Made by a program: the position numbers and the translations under genes
Assembly: GCA_035508495.1 (NCBI GenBank)
Contig: DATJMX010000084.1
Location: 29,927 to 93,926, forward strand
DNA: 64,000 nt
Direction: 5' to 3'
Source of the DNA: Candidatus Binataceae bacterium
GTDB taxonomy: Bacteria; Desulfobacterota; Binatia; Binatales; Binataceae
The notes under the pieces: model-generated
The model's database searches: none
What the model saw: the letters and a program-made list of their open reading frames with translations, nothing else
Told to the model about the DNA's origin: nothing
In this document: positions 44,490 to 53,182 of the stretch, one piece after another
Layout of the letters: every line of letters begins with the position of its first letter
How positions within the stretch are numbered: position 1 is the stretch's first letter

Positions 44490-45152
44490 ATGAACATCAA
44501 AGAGCGCGTTGCTTTTGTCGCCCTGACTGTGGTGTCGGCGACTGTCGGCGGCGCAATCTCCGGCCACTTCCTTGGCGGTTCAACCGTCGATGCCGCGGCG
44601 CATCCTCATACGATGGCCGCGCAGAAGTTCATCCTCACTGACATGCACGGCAAGACGCGCGGCGTCTTTGATGTCACCGACAAGGGCGTCGCGGAAGTCG
44701 CCGTCTATGACGCCGGCGGTACACTGCGTGCGGGCCTTGGAGTTGGCGCTGAAGGTGCGCCCGCACTCGGCATCTATGGCAAGGACGGCAAGCCGCGCGC
44801 CGAGGTCGGCCTCGCGGGTGGCGTCGCGCAGGTTCTGCTCTTCGATACTGACGGCAATAAGCACGTCGCGCTCGGCGTCACGCCTGAAGGCTCAGCGGGA
44901 CTGGCGCTGATCGACAAGGCGGGGCAGGATCGAGCGTCGCTGGTGCTCGACGATACGGGCACACCGGCGCTGCGGCTCTACGACAAGAGCGGCGCGTCGC
45001 GAATCGGGATCGGCGTGACGCCTGACAGTCTTCCTGGCGTCGCGTTGCTCGCGAATGGCAAAACGCGCGCCGCACTCAGCCTCAATGCTGACGGCTCAGG
45101 CGCTGTCACGATCTACGATGACGCCGGCAATACCAAGGCGAGCCTGCCCTAA
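44490..45152 (+). CDS. Membrane-anchored beta-repeat protein of unknown function
   Basis: The 220-residue protein with an N-terminal signal anchor (about 8-34; VAFVALTVVSATVGGAISGH). The rest is built from about seven to eight units of 22-24 residues, each with a hydrophobic strand, a D-x-x-G-x-x-R turn and an L-x-V strand (for example LYDKSGASRIGIGV, LIDKAGQDRASLVL). This suggests a beta-solenoid or propeller-like fold outside the membrane. GAAAAGGAG precedes the ATG. Family not named. Confidence 0.8.
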   Translation: MNIKERVAFVALTVVSATVGGAISGHFLGGSTVDAAAHPHTMAAQKFILTDMHGKTRGVFDVTDKGVAEVAVYDAGGTLRAGLGVGAEGAPALGIYGKDGKPRAEVGLAGGVAQVLLFDTDGNKHVALGVTPEGSAGLALIDKAGQDRASLVLDDTGTPALRLYDKSGASRIGIGVTPDSLPGVALLANGKTRAALSLNADGSGAVTIYDDAGNTKASLP

Positions 45153-45175
45153 CGTCCCAATCGATCACGCATCAA

Positions 45176-45203
45176 GCGGCGCGGAGTTCGCTCTCCGCGC
45201 CGC
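45176..45203 (+). terminator. Hairpin after the beta-repeat protein gene
   Basis: Perfect 11-bp stem, GCGGCGCGGAG with its reverse complement, 6-nt loop, 23 bp after the stop codon. The following bases ATTAGTATC are only modestly U-rich. Confidence 0.6.
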
Positions 45204-45265
45204 ATTAGTATCGGCTTGCGCAACGATCGTATAAGACAATAGCGGCCTCGGGTGCCGGAGCTGGG

Positions 45266-45733
45266 ATGTTTTCAGGAAAGACGTTTTTCGCCGCCATCGC
45301 TACCGCGCTCGTCGTCGCGGGATGCTCCGGGATGAAGAATCCTCTCGCTGAGCCGCAACCGACTCAGGAGCAGGTTGCACATCAGGAAGGCCAGATGCTC
45401 GCGGCCGCGGGCTTCGTACAGGTTCCGATCGACAATGATCTTCGCAAGCAGCGCGCCGCGCAACTGGTTCCGCTGAAGGTCCAATATATCGTCGGCCGCA
45501 CCGGCACTCTGCACTACTGGATGTCAGACCCGTACGGATGCGAGTGCCTTTATCGCGGCAACGAACAGGACTACCAGAAGTACGAGAAGTACAAGACGGA
45601 GGCGCAGTTCAACGCGCAAGAAGCCGAAGTCGCGCAGAACTCGGTCGAAAACGCCGAGGCCGAGCAGATGTACGACAGCATGGAACTGATGAATCCCTAC
45701 GGCATCGGCTTCGGCCCGCTCTACGGGTATTGA
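45266..45733 (+). CDS. Small lipoprotein of unknown function
   Basis: The 155-residue predicted lipoprotein. The signal ends in the lipobox VAGC (C20). The middle segment has a Tyr/Cys pair (YWMSDPYGCECLYRGNEQDYQKY). A Gln/Glu-rich helix follows, and the end is Pro/Gly/Tyr-rich (MNPYGIGFGPLYGY). No family was recognised. Confidence 0.75.
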   Translation: MFSGKTFFAAIATALVVAGCSGMKNPLAEPQPTQEQVAHQEGQMLAAAGFVQVPIDNDLRKQRAAQLVPLKVQYIVGRTGTLHYWMSDPYGCECLYRGNEQDYQKYEKYKTEAQFNAQEAEVAQNSVENAEAEQMYDSMELMNPYGIGFGPLYGY

Positions 45734-45824
45734 TTGCGCTATACTGACGACAAAGTCGTCGTCGTCATTTATCATGACATTTGACGATGGCGCCGACAGG
45801 CGTAATCGTTCCGCTTTCGGTTGA

Positions 45825-46025
45825 TCTTCCGGCTCTGCCTCACACGAATTGGGCACACAGTTCGATCTCGGACGCGCCGCTCGCCACGACCCGCTGCCTT
45901 CGATTTATTTCTCAGACGATCCCGGCGCCGACCTGGAAGCGTACGCCGATACTTATTTGCAGCAGGAGATCGTAGCCGGGGGCGCCACTGGCAATATTGG
46001 CGATACACCTCCGGATTCGAAGTAA
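45825..46025 (+). pseudogene. Remnant of an AAA/DUF4143 ATPase gene
   Basis: Between stops at 45822 and 46023 one frame encodes about 66 residues. The core ELGTQFDLGRAARHDPLPSI and LEAYADTYLQQEIVA follows the C-terminal region of the AAA_14/DUF4143 ATPases closely. No start codon, P-loop or C-terminal DUF4143 end is present, so this is an internal scrap left by deletion. It lies in the 368-bp gap between a lipoprotein and a methyltransferase gene, which otherwise shows no gene. Confidence 0.6.
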
Positions 46026-46101
46026 TGAAATTCTTCTTGCGAGCGTAACCTTTGCCGGAGCTTTCCGTTTACCTTGCGGACTGCTTGAACAGAGGTTCGC
46101 A

Positions 46102-47139
46102 ATGGCTGACCAGCAGAGCACGATCTCTTTGCCGCCGCTCTATAACATTTCGATCGGACACTTCTTCTCGCGCGCGCTGGCGCTGGCGGCCAAACTCAAG
46201 CTCGCCGATCTCATGAAGAACGGCCCGCGCCGCTGCGCGGATCTTGCCGCGGCGACGGGAACGAACGCGACGGCTTTGCGCCGCGTGATGCGTCTGCTGG
46301 TGAGTGTCGGCATCTTCGATGAGATTGAAAGCGGCGAGTTCAAGCTGACGCCTGCCGGAGAACCGTTGCGAACTGACGTGCCCGGTTCGATGCGCGCGAT
46401 GGTGATGCTGTTTGCGGGCGTCGGCATCCAGGACGGATGGAAAGAACTCGAGTACTGCGTCGCGACGGGCGAACCGTCGTTTCGCAGACATTCGCCCGAC
46501 GCCAACGCGTTCACCGCGATGTTCGCCGATCCTGAAGCGGCGAAGATCTTTGACCAGGCGATGGCGACCTTCACCGCACAAACCTCGATCGCGATTGCGG
46601 CGGCATACGACTTCTCGCGCTTCGGCCGGATCGCCGATATCGGCGGCGGCAATGGCGCGTTGATGATCGGAATCCTGCGCGCCAATCCTGGTCTCCGCGG
46701 TGTAGTCTTCGATCAGCCGGGCACGGCCGAGCGCGCCAGCGCCGCAATCTCGGAAGCAGGGTTGACCTCGCGATGCGAAGCAATCGGCGGTGATTTCTTC
46801 AAGGACATCCCGCCCGGATGCGACGCGTATCTGCTGAAGCATGTCATTCACGACTGGAATGACGACGAGGCGATCAGGATTCTCAGCAACTGCCATCGCG
46901 CAATGAAATCCGCGGCGACCTTGATCGTCGCCGAAGGCGTCTATCCAAAGAAAATCAGCGAAAGCGAACTATGCCGCGGCGCAACCGCGACCGACGTGAA
47001 CATGCTGGTAAGCACCGGCGGCCGCCAGCGCTCCGAAGCCGATTTCCGAGCATTGTTCAACGCGACCGGATTCAGATTGACCCAGATTGTCTCAACCCCG
47101 GCGCGCCTGAGTCTTGTTGAAGGCCAACGGACGCCCTAG
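46102..47139 (+). CDS. SAM-dependent O-methyltransferase (Methyltransf_2 type)
   Basis: The 345-residue protein resembles small-molecule O-methyltransferases of polyketide/phenolic pathways. An N-terminal winged-helix dimerisation domain spans about 10-95. SAM motif DIGGGNG is at 179-185 and the catalytic histidine H250 is in KHVIHDWND. The ATG at 46102 follows AGAGG; the longer ORF start at 45997 runs through the pseudogene area. A radical SAM gene follows on the same strand, suggesting a small tailoring pathway. Confidence 0.88.
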   Translation: MADQQSTISLPPLYNISIGHFFSRALALAAKLKLADLMKNGPRRCADLAAATGTNATALRRVMRLLVSVGIFDEIESGEFKLTPAGEPLRTDVPGSMRAMVMLFAGVGIQDGWKELEYCVATGEPSFRRHSPDANAFTAMFADPEAAKIFDQAMATFTAQTSIAIAAAYDFSRFGRIADIGGGNGALMIGILRANPGLRGVVFDQPGTAERASAAISEAGLTSRCEAIGGDFFKDIPPGCDAYLLKHVIHDWNDDEAIRILSNCHRAMKSAATLIVAEGVYPKKISESELCRGATATDVNMLVSTGGRQRSEADFRALFNATGFRLTQIVSTPARLSLVEGQRTP

Positions 47140-47205
47140 TGAAAATCCCTCCAGAACGCACGATCGTCCTAGGATTGGTGGATCGAATCACGTAAAGTAC
47201 GACCC

Positions 47206-49005
47206 GTGGGCGATCTAATATCTCAGCCTGGTCGGCAGAAGTTTATCGTCGAACTGCTCAAGCCATCGCACTACGACGATGATGGTTACGTGATTCAGTG
47301 GTTTCGCGGCTCGATTCCGTCGAACTCGCTGTCCGCGCTTTACGGCATCACGCTCGATGCGAGCGAGCGTAAAGTGCTGGGCGACAACGTTGATATCGAG
47401 ATCACTCCCCGCGACGAAACCAACCTTACGCTGCCGATCAAGAAGATCATCCGCAACTTCAAGCGCAACAACAATCGCGGCATCGTGTTCCTGGTCGGCG
47501 TGCAGAGCAACCAGTTCCCGCGTGCGATGCATATCGCGCGGCAGCTCCGCGCTGCCGGGATACAGGTCGCGATCGGTGGCTTCCACGTCAGCGGATGCCT
47601 CGCGATGCTGCCCGAGATTCCGCCCGACATCCAGGAAGCGATCGACCTCGGCATCACCCTTTTCGTGGGCGAGGCCGAGGGCCGCATCGACGACTTTCTG
47701 CGCGCCGCGTACGACGGCACGCTGAAGCCGATGTACAACTATCTCGCCGAGCTGCCCGGGATGGACGGCGCGACGCTGCCGTTCCTCACCAAGGATCACA
47801 TCAGCCGCTACCTCGGTAATATCGGCAGCTTCGACGCGGGGCGCGGATGCCCGTTCAGTTGCAGCTTCTGCACGATCATCAATGTGCAGGGCCGCAAGTC
47901 GCGCTACCGCACGGCGGACGACGTCGAGCACCTGATGCGCCAGCATGCGTCGCAGGGCGTGCACAGCTTCTTCATCACCGACGATAATTTCGCGCGCAAC
48001 AAAAACTGGGAAGCGATCCTCGATCGCCTGATCGTGATGCGGCGCAAGGAAAAGATCCGCCTCAACATCACGATGCAGGTGGACACGCTCTGCCATAAGA
48101 TTCCGAACTTCATCGCGAAGTGCGAGCGGGCGGGAGTGAAGCGGATTTTCATCGGCCTCGAGAACATCAACCCGGAAAACCTCCGCATCGCATCCAAGGG
48201 TCAGAATCGCATCACCGAATATCGCAAGATGCTGCAGGCCTGGCGCCAGCAGAAGATCATGACCTTCGCCGGCTATATCCTGGGCTTCCCCGGCGATACG
48301 CCGCAGAGCATCGAGCGCGATATCGAGATCATCAAGCGCGAGTTGCCGATCGATATCCTCGAGTTTTTCATCCTGACGCCGCTCCCCGGCTCGCAGGATC
48401 ACAAGGAAATGTATCTCAAGGGCGCGCGGCTCGATCCTGACATGAACCGCTACGACCTCGAGCACGTGACCAGCGATCACGGCAGCATGACATCCGAAGA
48501 GATGGCCGCGATTTACGATCGCGCGTGGCATCTCTACTACACGCCCGAGCACATCCAGACGCTGATGAAACGCAACATCGCGAGCGGCGGACGGTCGAGC
48601 CGGATGGCCGCGATGATCTTCTATTACTACGGATGCTACCTGCATGAGGGCGTGCATCCGCTGCAGGGCGGAGCGTTCCGGCGCAAGGTACGTTCGCAGC
48701 GGCGGCCCGGGATGCCGATTGAAAATCCGCTCGTATTCTATCCGAAGCGGCTGGCGGAGATCGCGAAAGTTTACGGCCGCGCAGGTCTCTATGCGCTGTG
48801 GTTGGAGCGCGTGCGCCGCCGATGCGAGGCCGATCCGAAGAAGATGGAATACATCGATCTCGCCACGACGCCGGTCACCGACGAGACGGCCGAGGAGCTC
48901 CAGATGTACGAGCTCAACGACTCCAGTCGCGCCGCGGTCGAGCAAGCGAAAGCGCGCCAGCGCCGCGCAAATCGGACATCCTCGCCAGCGCAGGCTGCAT
49001 CGTAA
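47206..49005 (+). CDS. Radical SAM protein with B12-binding-type N-terminal domain
   Basis: The 599-residue protein. Residues about 80-180 form a cobalamin-binding-like domain (VGVQSNQFPRAMHIARQL, VAIGGFHVSG). The radical SAM core follows with the cluster motif C215-x3-C219-x2-C222 (GCPFSCSFC), then FFITDDNFARN and FIGLENINPEN. A long C-terminal region (about 430-599) is helical and charged. Such B12 radical SAM proteins carry out methylations and ring closures on lipids or natural products. The start is GTG at 47206. The substrate is unknown. Confidence 0.9.
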   Translation: MGDLISQPGRQKFIVELLKPSHYDDDGYVIQWFRGSIPSNSLSALYGITLDASERKVLGDNVDIEITPRDETNLTLPIKKIIRNFKRNNNRGIVFLVGVQSNQFPRAMHIARQLRAAGIQVAIGGFHVSGCLAMLPEIPPDIQEAIDLGITLFVGEAEGRIDDFLRAAYDGTLKPMYNYLAELPGMDGATLPFLTKDHISRYLGNIGSFDAGRGCPFSCSFCTIINVQGRKSRYRTADDVEHLMRQHASQGVHSFFITDDNFARNKNWEAILDRLIVMRRKEKIRLNITMQVDTLCHKIPNFIAKCERAGVKRIFIGLENINPENLRIASKGQNRITEYRKMLQAWRQQKIMTFAGYILGFPGDTPQSIERDIEIIKRELPIDILEFFILTPLPGSQDHKEMYLKGARLDPDMNRYDLEHVTSDHGSMTSEEMAAIYDRAWHLYYTPEHIQTLMKRNIASGGRSSRMAAMIFYYYGCYLHEGVHPLQGGAFRRKVRSQRRPGMPIENPLVFYPKRLAEIAKVYGRAGLYALWLERVRRRCEADPKKMEYIDLATTPVTDETAEELQMYELNDSSRAAVEQAKARQRRANRTSSPAQAAS

Positions 49006-49103
49006 CACTCTTCGGGACAAGCCTCGCCTTCGGCAAAGCCCCCCAAATGATCGCGCGGAGCGACTCTCAACGGCATCGGAGGCGCGCAGCGCGCCGTCTT
49101 AAT

Positions 49104-49123
49104 GGCGGGCAGGGACGCCCGCC
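49104..49123 (+). terminator. Hairpin after the radical SAM gene
   Basis: Perfect 7-bp stem GGCGGGC/GCCCGCC with loop AGGGAC, followed by CCACTATATTTTCT. A second palindrome (GGCGCGC-A-GCGCGCC) lies just upstream at 49081-49095. Confidence 0.55.
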
Positions 49124-49210
49124 CCACTATATTTTCTCCGCAAGAAGAGACTCCGAAGATCGTGAAGATGACTTTATGTCATCTTGATAAACCAGCCGCC
49201 ATCGACTTCG

Positions 49211-49468
49211 TTAACGCGGCGACTGGCGCAACACCATCGATACGATCGATCGCACCGTCTCGAAATTTTCCGGCATCAGCTCGGCGTCGGGTATCTCGAC
49301 GCCGAAGCTTTCCTCGCAGAATGCTACCGTCTTCACCACCGCCATCGAGTCGATTAGCCCTAGTTCGAATAACGAATCGTCGGTTCCGATCGTTCCCACG
49401 ATCTTCGATGCGAAAAGATCGAGCAACAGGAAATCTTTGACCGCATTTTCGATCGCCTCGCGATTCAT
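49211..49468 (-). CDS. Acyl carrier protein
   Basis: The 85-residue carrier protein. The phosphopantetheine site is S41 in GLIDSMAVV (DSM instead of the usual DSL), with a helical frame typical of ACPs. The ATG at 49468 overlaps the ligase stop as ATGA. It is the last gene of a four-gene overlapping operon. It likely carries the acyl or aminoacyl group activated by the adjacent ligase. Confidence 0.9.
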   Translation of the reverse strand: MNREAIENAVKDFLLLDLFASKIVGTIGTDDSLFELGLIDSMAVVKTVAFCEESFGVEIPDAELMPENFETVRSIVSMVLRQSPR

Positions 49469-51060
49469 TTCTTTTCTTCCGCCGAACGATCCAATCCCGC
49501 GCCGAGCGCGCGGCGGTCGACTTTGCCATTGGAGCTGATCGGCAGCGCCGCGCGGAACTCGAATCGTTCCGGAACCATGTAGCGCGGCAGGGTCATGAAG
49601 CAGTGCTCGCTGAGCACGCGCTCGTCGATGCTCGCGCATTCATTGCGCTCGACGACAGCGCGCAGACGATGGCCAGTTAATGCGTCCTCGTCAACCACGA
49701 CGATCGCCCTCGCGACGCCGGGATGCTGATTGAGCGCGCGTTCCACTTCGGCGATCTCGACGCGATAACCGCGAATCTTGACCTGCTGATCGGCGCGCCC
49801 GACAAGCTCGAAAGTGCCGTCCGAAAGCCGTCGCACGAGATCGCCGGTGCGGCTCGCGCGCACCATCTCGCCTTTGATCTCGATCGTCGGCATCAGCTCA
49901 GCGGTGAGTTCCGGAAGTCCCCAGTAGCCGCTCATCAGGCCGGGTCCGGTGATCCACAATTCGCCGACTTCGTTGTGCGCGACCGGCTTCAGTTCCTCGT
50001 CGAGCGGATGCAACCCGCAGTCCGCAGGCACAAGGCCGATGGTGCGCAGATCGCGCTCTTCGGGCGGGCGCTTGATTTCGTGATAGCTCCGCACCTTCGC
50101 CTCGGTACGGCCATACACCTGGATGAATCGGACCTGCGGCAGCAGTTCCATAAGCTCGCGCATCCGCGCGAGCGGCAGCGTCTCGCCCCCGAAGGCGACC
50201 AGCCGCAGCGCGGAGAAATCGAGCGCCGCGAAATTACCACGCCTCACCATCATCACCAGCGCGCTCGGCACCAGGTACCAGATCGTCAAGCGCTGCTCGG
50301 CGAAGCTGCGCGCGAGCGCGGCAGGGAACGATCCGATTCGCCGCGGCACCAGGTATGTCGCGGCGCCGGCTGCCACCGATGCGAAGATGTCGAGCGTGGA
50401 CATCACACTCTGCAGCGGCGTGTAACCCGCGATGCGATCGTCGGCGTCGATGCCAAAGACGCCGGGCGTCCAGCGCGCTTGATCGGCGAGGCTGCGATGC
50501 GACGTCATGACGCCCTTCGGCTCGCCGGTGGAGCCCGAGGTGTAATAAACGCTCGCCAGCGCCTCGGGTTTGATTTCAATCCTCGGCGCAGTCGCGCTCT
50601 CATTTGCGATTTCACTCCATGAGACCAGCGGCACGCTCGATGCCGTTTCTGGAACGTTCGAATCGAGGAGCCAGGTCGCGCGCATCGGTGTCCGCTCTTC
50701 GAATGCGGCCTGGATCTGCGCGATACGGTCGCTGGTCGTGAACAACGCGGAGATTTCGCAGTTGCGCGAGATCGTTGCCATCCGCGCCGGCGGTGCGGTC
50801 GGATCGATTGGCACGTACGCAGCGCCCGCCTTCGCCACTCCCCACAGCGCCGCGAGACCTTCGAGCGATCGATCGAACCATAGCGCGACGCGATCCCCGG
50901 AGCGGATGCCGCCGCGCAAGAGCGAATGACCGATGCGACTCGACAATGCATCGAGCTCGCCGTAAGTCAGGCGCCGATTTTCCATCACCAGCGCCGGACG
51001 TTCCGCATAGCGCTCGGCGGCCTCCTCGAGGAGCGCCGGCAGCACGGCGGGCCGCATCAC
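49465..51060 (-). CDS. AMP-dependent acyl/aminoacyl ligase (NRPS A-domain type)
   Basis: The 531-residue adenylation enzyme. Motifs are YYTSGSTGEPKGV (172-184), YGRTEAK, the TGDLVRR hinge, RADQQVKIRGYRVEIAEVE and the C-terminal lysine in NGKVDRR. It looks like the stand-alone ligases that load a carrier protein, as in the ligase/ACP pairs beside exosortase-A polysaccharide clusters. It overlaps both neighbours by 4 bp and probably charges the ACP of this operon. Confidence 0.9.
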   Translation of the reverse strand: MMRPAVLPALLEEAAERYAERPALVMENRRLTYGELDALSSRIGHSLLRGGIRSGDRVALWFDRSLEGLAALWGVAKAGAAYVPIDPTAPPARMATISRNCEISALFTTSDRIAQIQAAFEERTPMRATWLLDSNVPETASSVPLVSWSEIANESATAPRIEIKPEALASVYYTSGSTGEPKGVMTSHRSLADQARWTPGVFGIDADDRIAGYTPLQSVMSTLDIFASVAAGAATYLVPRRIGSFPAALARSFAEQRLTIWYLVPSALVMMVRRGNFAALDFSALRLVAFGGETLPLARMRELMELLPQVRFIQVYGRTEAKVRSYHEIKRPPEERDLRTIGLVPADCGLHPLDEELKPVAHNEVGELWITGPGLMSGYWGLPELTAELMPTIEIKGEMVRASRTGDLVRRLSDGTFELVGRADQQVKIRGYRVEIAEVERALNQHPGVARAIVVVDEDALTGHRLRAVVERNECASIDERVLSEHCFMTLPRYMVPERFEFRAALPISSNGKVDRRALGAGLDRSAEEKK

Positions 51061-51929
51061 GAATCAATCCCCGGAGCGAGCGCGCGCACCCAGTTCATTG
51101 CGCGCTCGAATATCGCCGGCTCCATCTCAACGGAATGAACATTGCCCGGCCAGATTTCGATCTGGAGCCTGGCGCGCGCCTCGTCGGACAAGGTCGCGAA
51201 CAACTCGCGCTCAGCGATCGCGAATTCCCGGCGTAGCATGTCGTCTTCGCCGTAGAGGAACAGCGCTCGGCTGTGCGCATTCGCAAGAGCGCGAACGCCC
51301 TGTTCCAATGTGGGAAGGACCTGCGAAGCGGCCTTTGCAGCGCCGAGTGCCGCGATCATCTTGCCGCCGCTGCGCAGCATCGTGGCTGGATTCTTGAGAC
51401 GCGCGAGCAGATTCGCCGGTGACTGTGCGCTGCGCGTCAGACGCTCCATCGGCGAGGTCTGAATCGGTTCGGCAGTGGCGGGCGGCGCGATACATACGAG
51501 CCCGTCGATCGCGCTGGCGCAAGTGATCGCCGCTTCGATCGCGCACAGCGCGTCGAGGCAATAGCCAATCACTACAAAGCGCGCGAAGCCGCGCGATGCG
51601 CGCAGATATTCGATCGCGGCGAGCATATCCGCGCCGTGCGGATTGTGCCGGCTGTCGATTTCGCTCGGTCCGTCGCTCTCACCGCTGCCGGCGAGATCGA
51701 ATCGCATCGCCGCAAATCCGGATGCAGCAAGAATTCGTGACGCGAGAACCGGCATCCGCCGAAATGCGAACCGCGGCCGGGCCGGAAAGATAACGCAGCG
51801 GCTGTCCGCAGATGCCGCGGGCGCAGCTGGTGTGAAGATACCGCAGAGCCGCCCCAACGCTCCGGCAAATTCAACCGGCTCCTCCGCGCGAGCGCGTGCA
51901 GCGATCGCGGGGCTCTCAGACCAGTCCAT
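51057..51929 (-). CDS. Alpha/beta hydrolase-fold protein with Cys nucleophile position
   Basis: The 290-residue protein, similar in style to exosortase-A-associated hydrolases. The strand-turn-strand core RCVIFPARPRFAFRR and FDLAGSGESDG is clear. The nucleophile elbow reads VVIGYCLDALCA, with C124 where most have Ser. An acid (LYGEDDM) and a histidine (GNVHSVEM) complete a possible triad. The start at 51929 overlaps the upstream gene by 14 bp. The longer ORF from 52232 is an out-of-frame shadow of that gene. Confidence 0.8.
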   Translation of the reverse strand: MDWSESPAIAARARAEEPVEFAGALGRLCGIFTPAAPAASADSRCVIFPARPRFAFRRMPVLASRILAASGFAAMRFDLAGSGESDGPSEIDSRHNPHGADMLAAIEYLRASRGFARFVVIGYCLDALCAIEAAITCASAIDGLVCIAPPATAEPIQTSPMERLTRSAQSPANLLARLKNPATMLRSGGKMIAALGAAKAASQVLPTLEQGVRALANAHSRALFLYGEDDMLRREFAIAERELFATLSDEARARLQIEIWPGNVHSVEMEPAIFERAMNWVRALAPGIDS

Positions 51930-52755
51930 CGAGCCAGTCTCCCATCCGGCGCGAAAGATTATCGAGCGTGCCCCACGACTCGAAGCCATTGTCCCAGACC
52001 GGTTCCTCGTCGAACTGAATCGTTGTGACCGTCGCGCCCTGCCGCTCCAGCATCGCCTGCAGCGCGTGATGCTCCATTGCCAGCGACGAGCGGCGCTGAA
52101 TCTGCGCCAGCAGCGTCGGCCGCGACCATCCTTCGAGAGCGCGCGCGAGGTTCGCCAGGACCGCGCTCGCATAGAACTTCGGATGAAGATCGAAACCGAG
52201 CAGGGACACTGCGCGGCCGTGATTGAGCTCATCGACCATCTGCTCGGCGGTGAGCGGCGGACGCCGCCCGCGCGAGACCTCGAAGAACAGCACGCGGCGC
52301 ATCAGCATCCGGAAATAATCCCGCGCGTTGTGAACCGGCTCCCAGAGCGCGAGCGCCGCAGTATCGTTGCGGCGCTGAATCGCAGTCGCCGCGACGAGTG
52401 CGCCGAAGCGGATTCCCACCCATACGATTCGCGTGGCGCCGGTTTCCGCGATCGCACGATCGGCAGCAGCCATCGCGTCGTCAACCAGTCCGTCGAAATC
52501 GAGCTCGGCGAACTCTCCGGCTGAATCGCCGTGCGCGCGCGCATGGTACGAAAATGTCGAATAGCCGCGGCGCGCGAGGATGTCGGCGCCCAGCACCTCC
52601 GCGCGCCAGTTGAACAACTGCTCCTGCGCCAAGCCGTGGCAATAGACGATCACGGGCGCATCGGCGGACGCCCAGCGACGTATCACGCCGTAGAGCGGAC
52701 GCCCATCGGAAATGAAGAACTGACGATGTCTTACAGGTTCGGCGAATTCACTCAC
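51916..52755 (-). CDS. Alpha/beta hydrolase-fold protein lacking the catalytic Ser
   Basis: The 279-residue protein, first gene of the operon. The fold is visible from VIVYCHGLAQEQLFNWR and FSYHARAHGDSAGE. At the nucleophile elbow the sequence is WVGIRFGAL, placing Arg116 where Ser, Cys or Asp is expected. The GxRxGA pattern recalls hydrolase 2 of exosortase-A systems. It may be a non-catalytic partner or use another residue. It is followed by the Cys-type hydrolase with a 14-bp overlap. Confidence 0.78.
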   Translation of the reverse strand: MSEFAEPVRHRQFFISDGRPLYGVIRRWASADAPVIVYCHGLAQEQLFNWRAEVLGADILARRGYSTFSYHARAHGDSAGEFAELDFDGLVDDAMAAADRAIAETGATRIVWVGIRFGALVAATAIQRRNDTAALALWEPVHNARDYFRMLMRRVLFFEVSRGRRPPLTAEQMVDELNHGRAVSLLGFDLHPKFYASAVLANLARALEGWSRPTLLAQIQRRSSLAMEHHALQAMLERQGATVTTIQFDEEPVWDNGFESWGTLDNLSRRMGDWLDGLV

Positions 52756-53182
52756 TGCGCGATGCCGATTCTTCTCGACTTTGCGAGCCAGCCCCGCTCG
52801 CGACTGGCGCCAGAACCTAGCGCATCATCGCTTGGAGGGACAATCGAAGCGGCGTCTGCTTTTCACATCGCCGGTGAAAGGCAGTGTCCCGAATCGTGTC
52901 CCGCGTGGAGACGCTTAGTTCTTGCGCGACATCGCGTAGGCGCAGAACGCGATCGCGTAGATACATCCGAGGATCAAGGTAAGCTCGAATTCTCTGAACA
53001 TTTTTTTCGTGCCTTCAAGGTCAGCTCGACATACTTCACTATCCCTTCTCAGATTCAGCATCGGTCGTGCCGGTGTCGCGCCGAAGCGGCCTCATTCTCT
53101 AAACGAAACTTCAGTTTCGGGCCGCGCGCGCATCGGTAACCGACTGGTCGGTCATTTCGTATATGGATTGGGAGATGCGGCA
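52756..53182. other. 427-bp intergenic region holding one tiny ORF
   Basis: Apart from the 28-codon minus-strand ORF at 52915-53001 no gene or RNA is recognised. The part upstream of 53183 carries the GGGAG leader of the glycine-zipper lipoprotein and should hold its promoter. Confidence 0.5.
52915..53001 (-). CDS. Possible 28-residue membrane peptide
   Basis: ATG at 53001 to TAA at 52915. The product is a single hydrophobic helix (LTLILGCIYAIAFCAYA) with a charged start (MFREFE) and a basic end (MSRKN), the form of a small bitopic membrane protein with a positive-inside C-terminus. AAGG lies about 14 bp upstream. It is unsupported by homology, so it is only a candidate. Confidence 0.35.
   Translation of the reverse strand: MFREFELTLILGCIYAIAFCAYAMSRKN

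Noticed and set aside
45740..45765. GACGAC/GTCGTC inverted repeat as a terminator
   Set aside because: The stem is 6 bp and simple-repeat in nature, with no U-tract.
47215..49020. 601-codon open frame on the minus strand opposite the radical SAM gene
   Set aside because: It is a shadow of high-GC codon bias; the plus-strand product has clear motifs and the antisense product has none.
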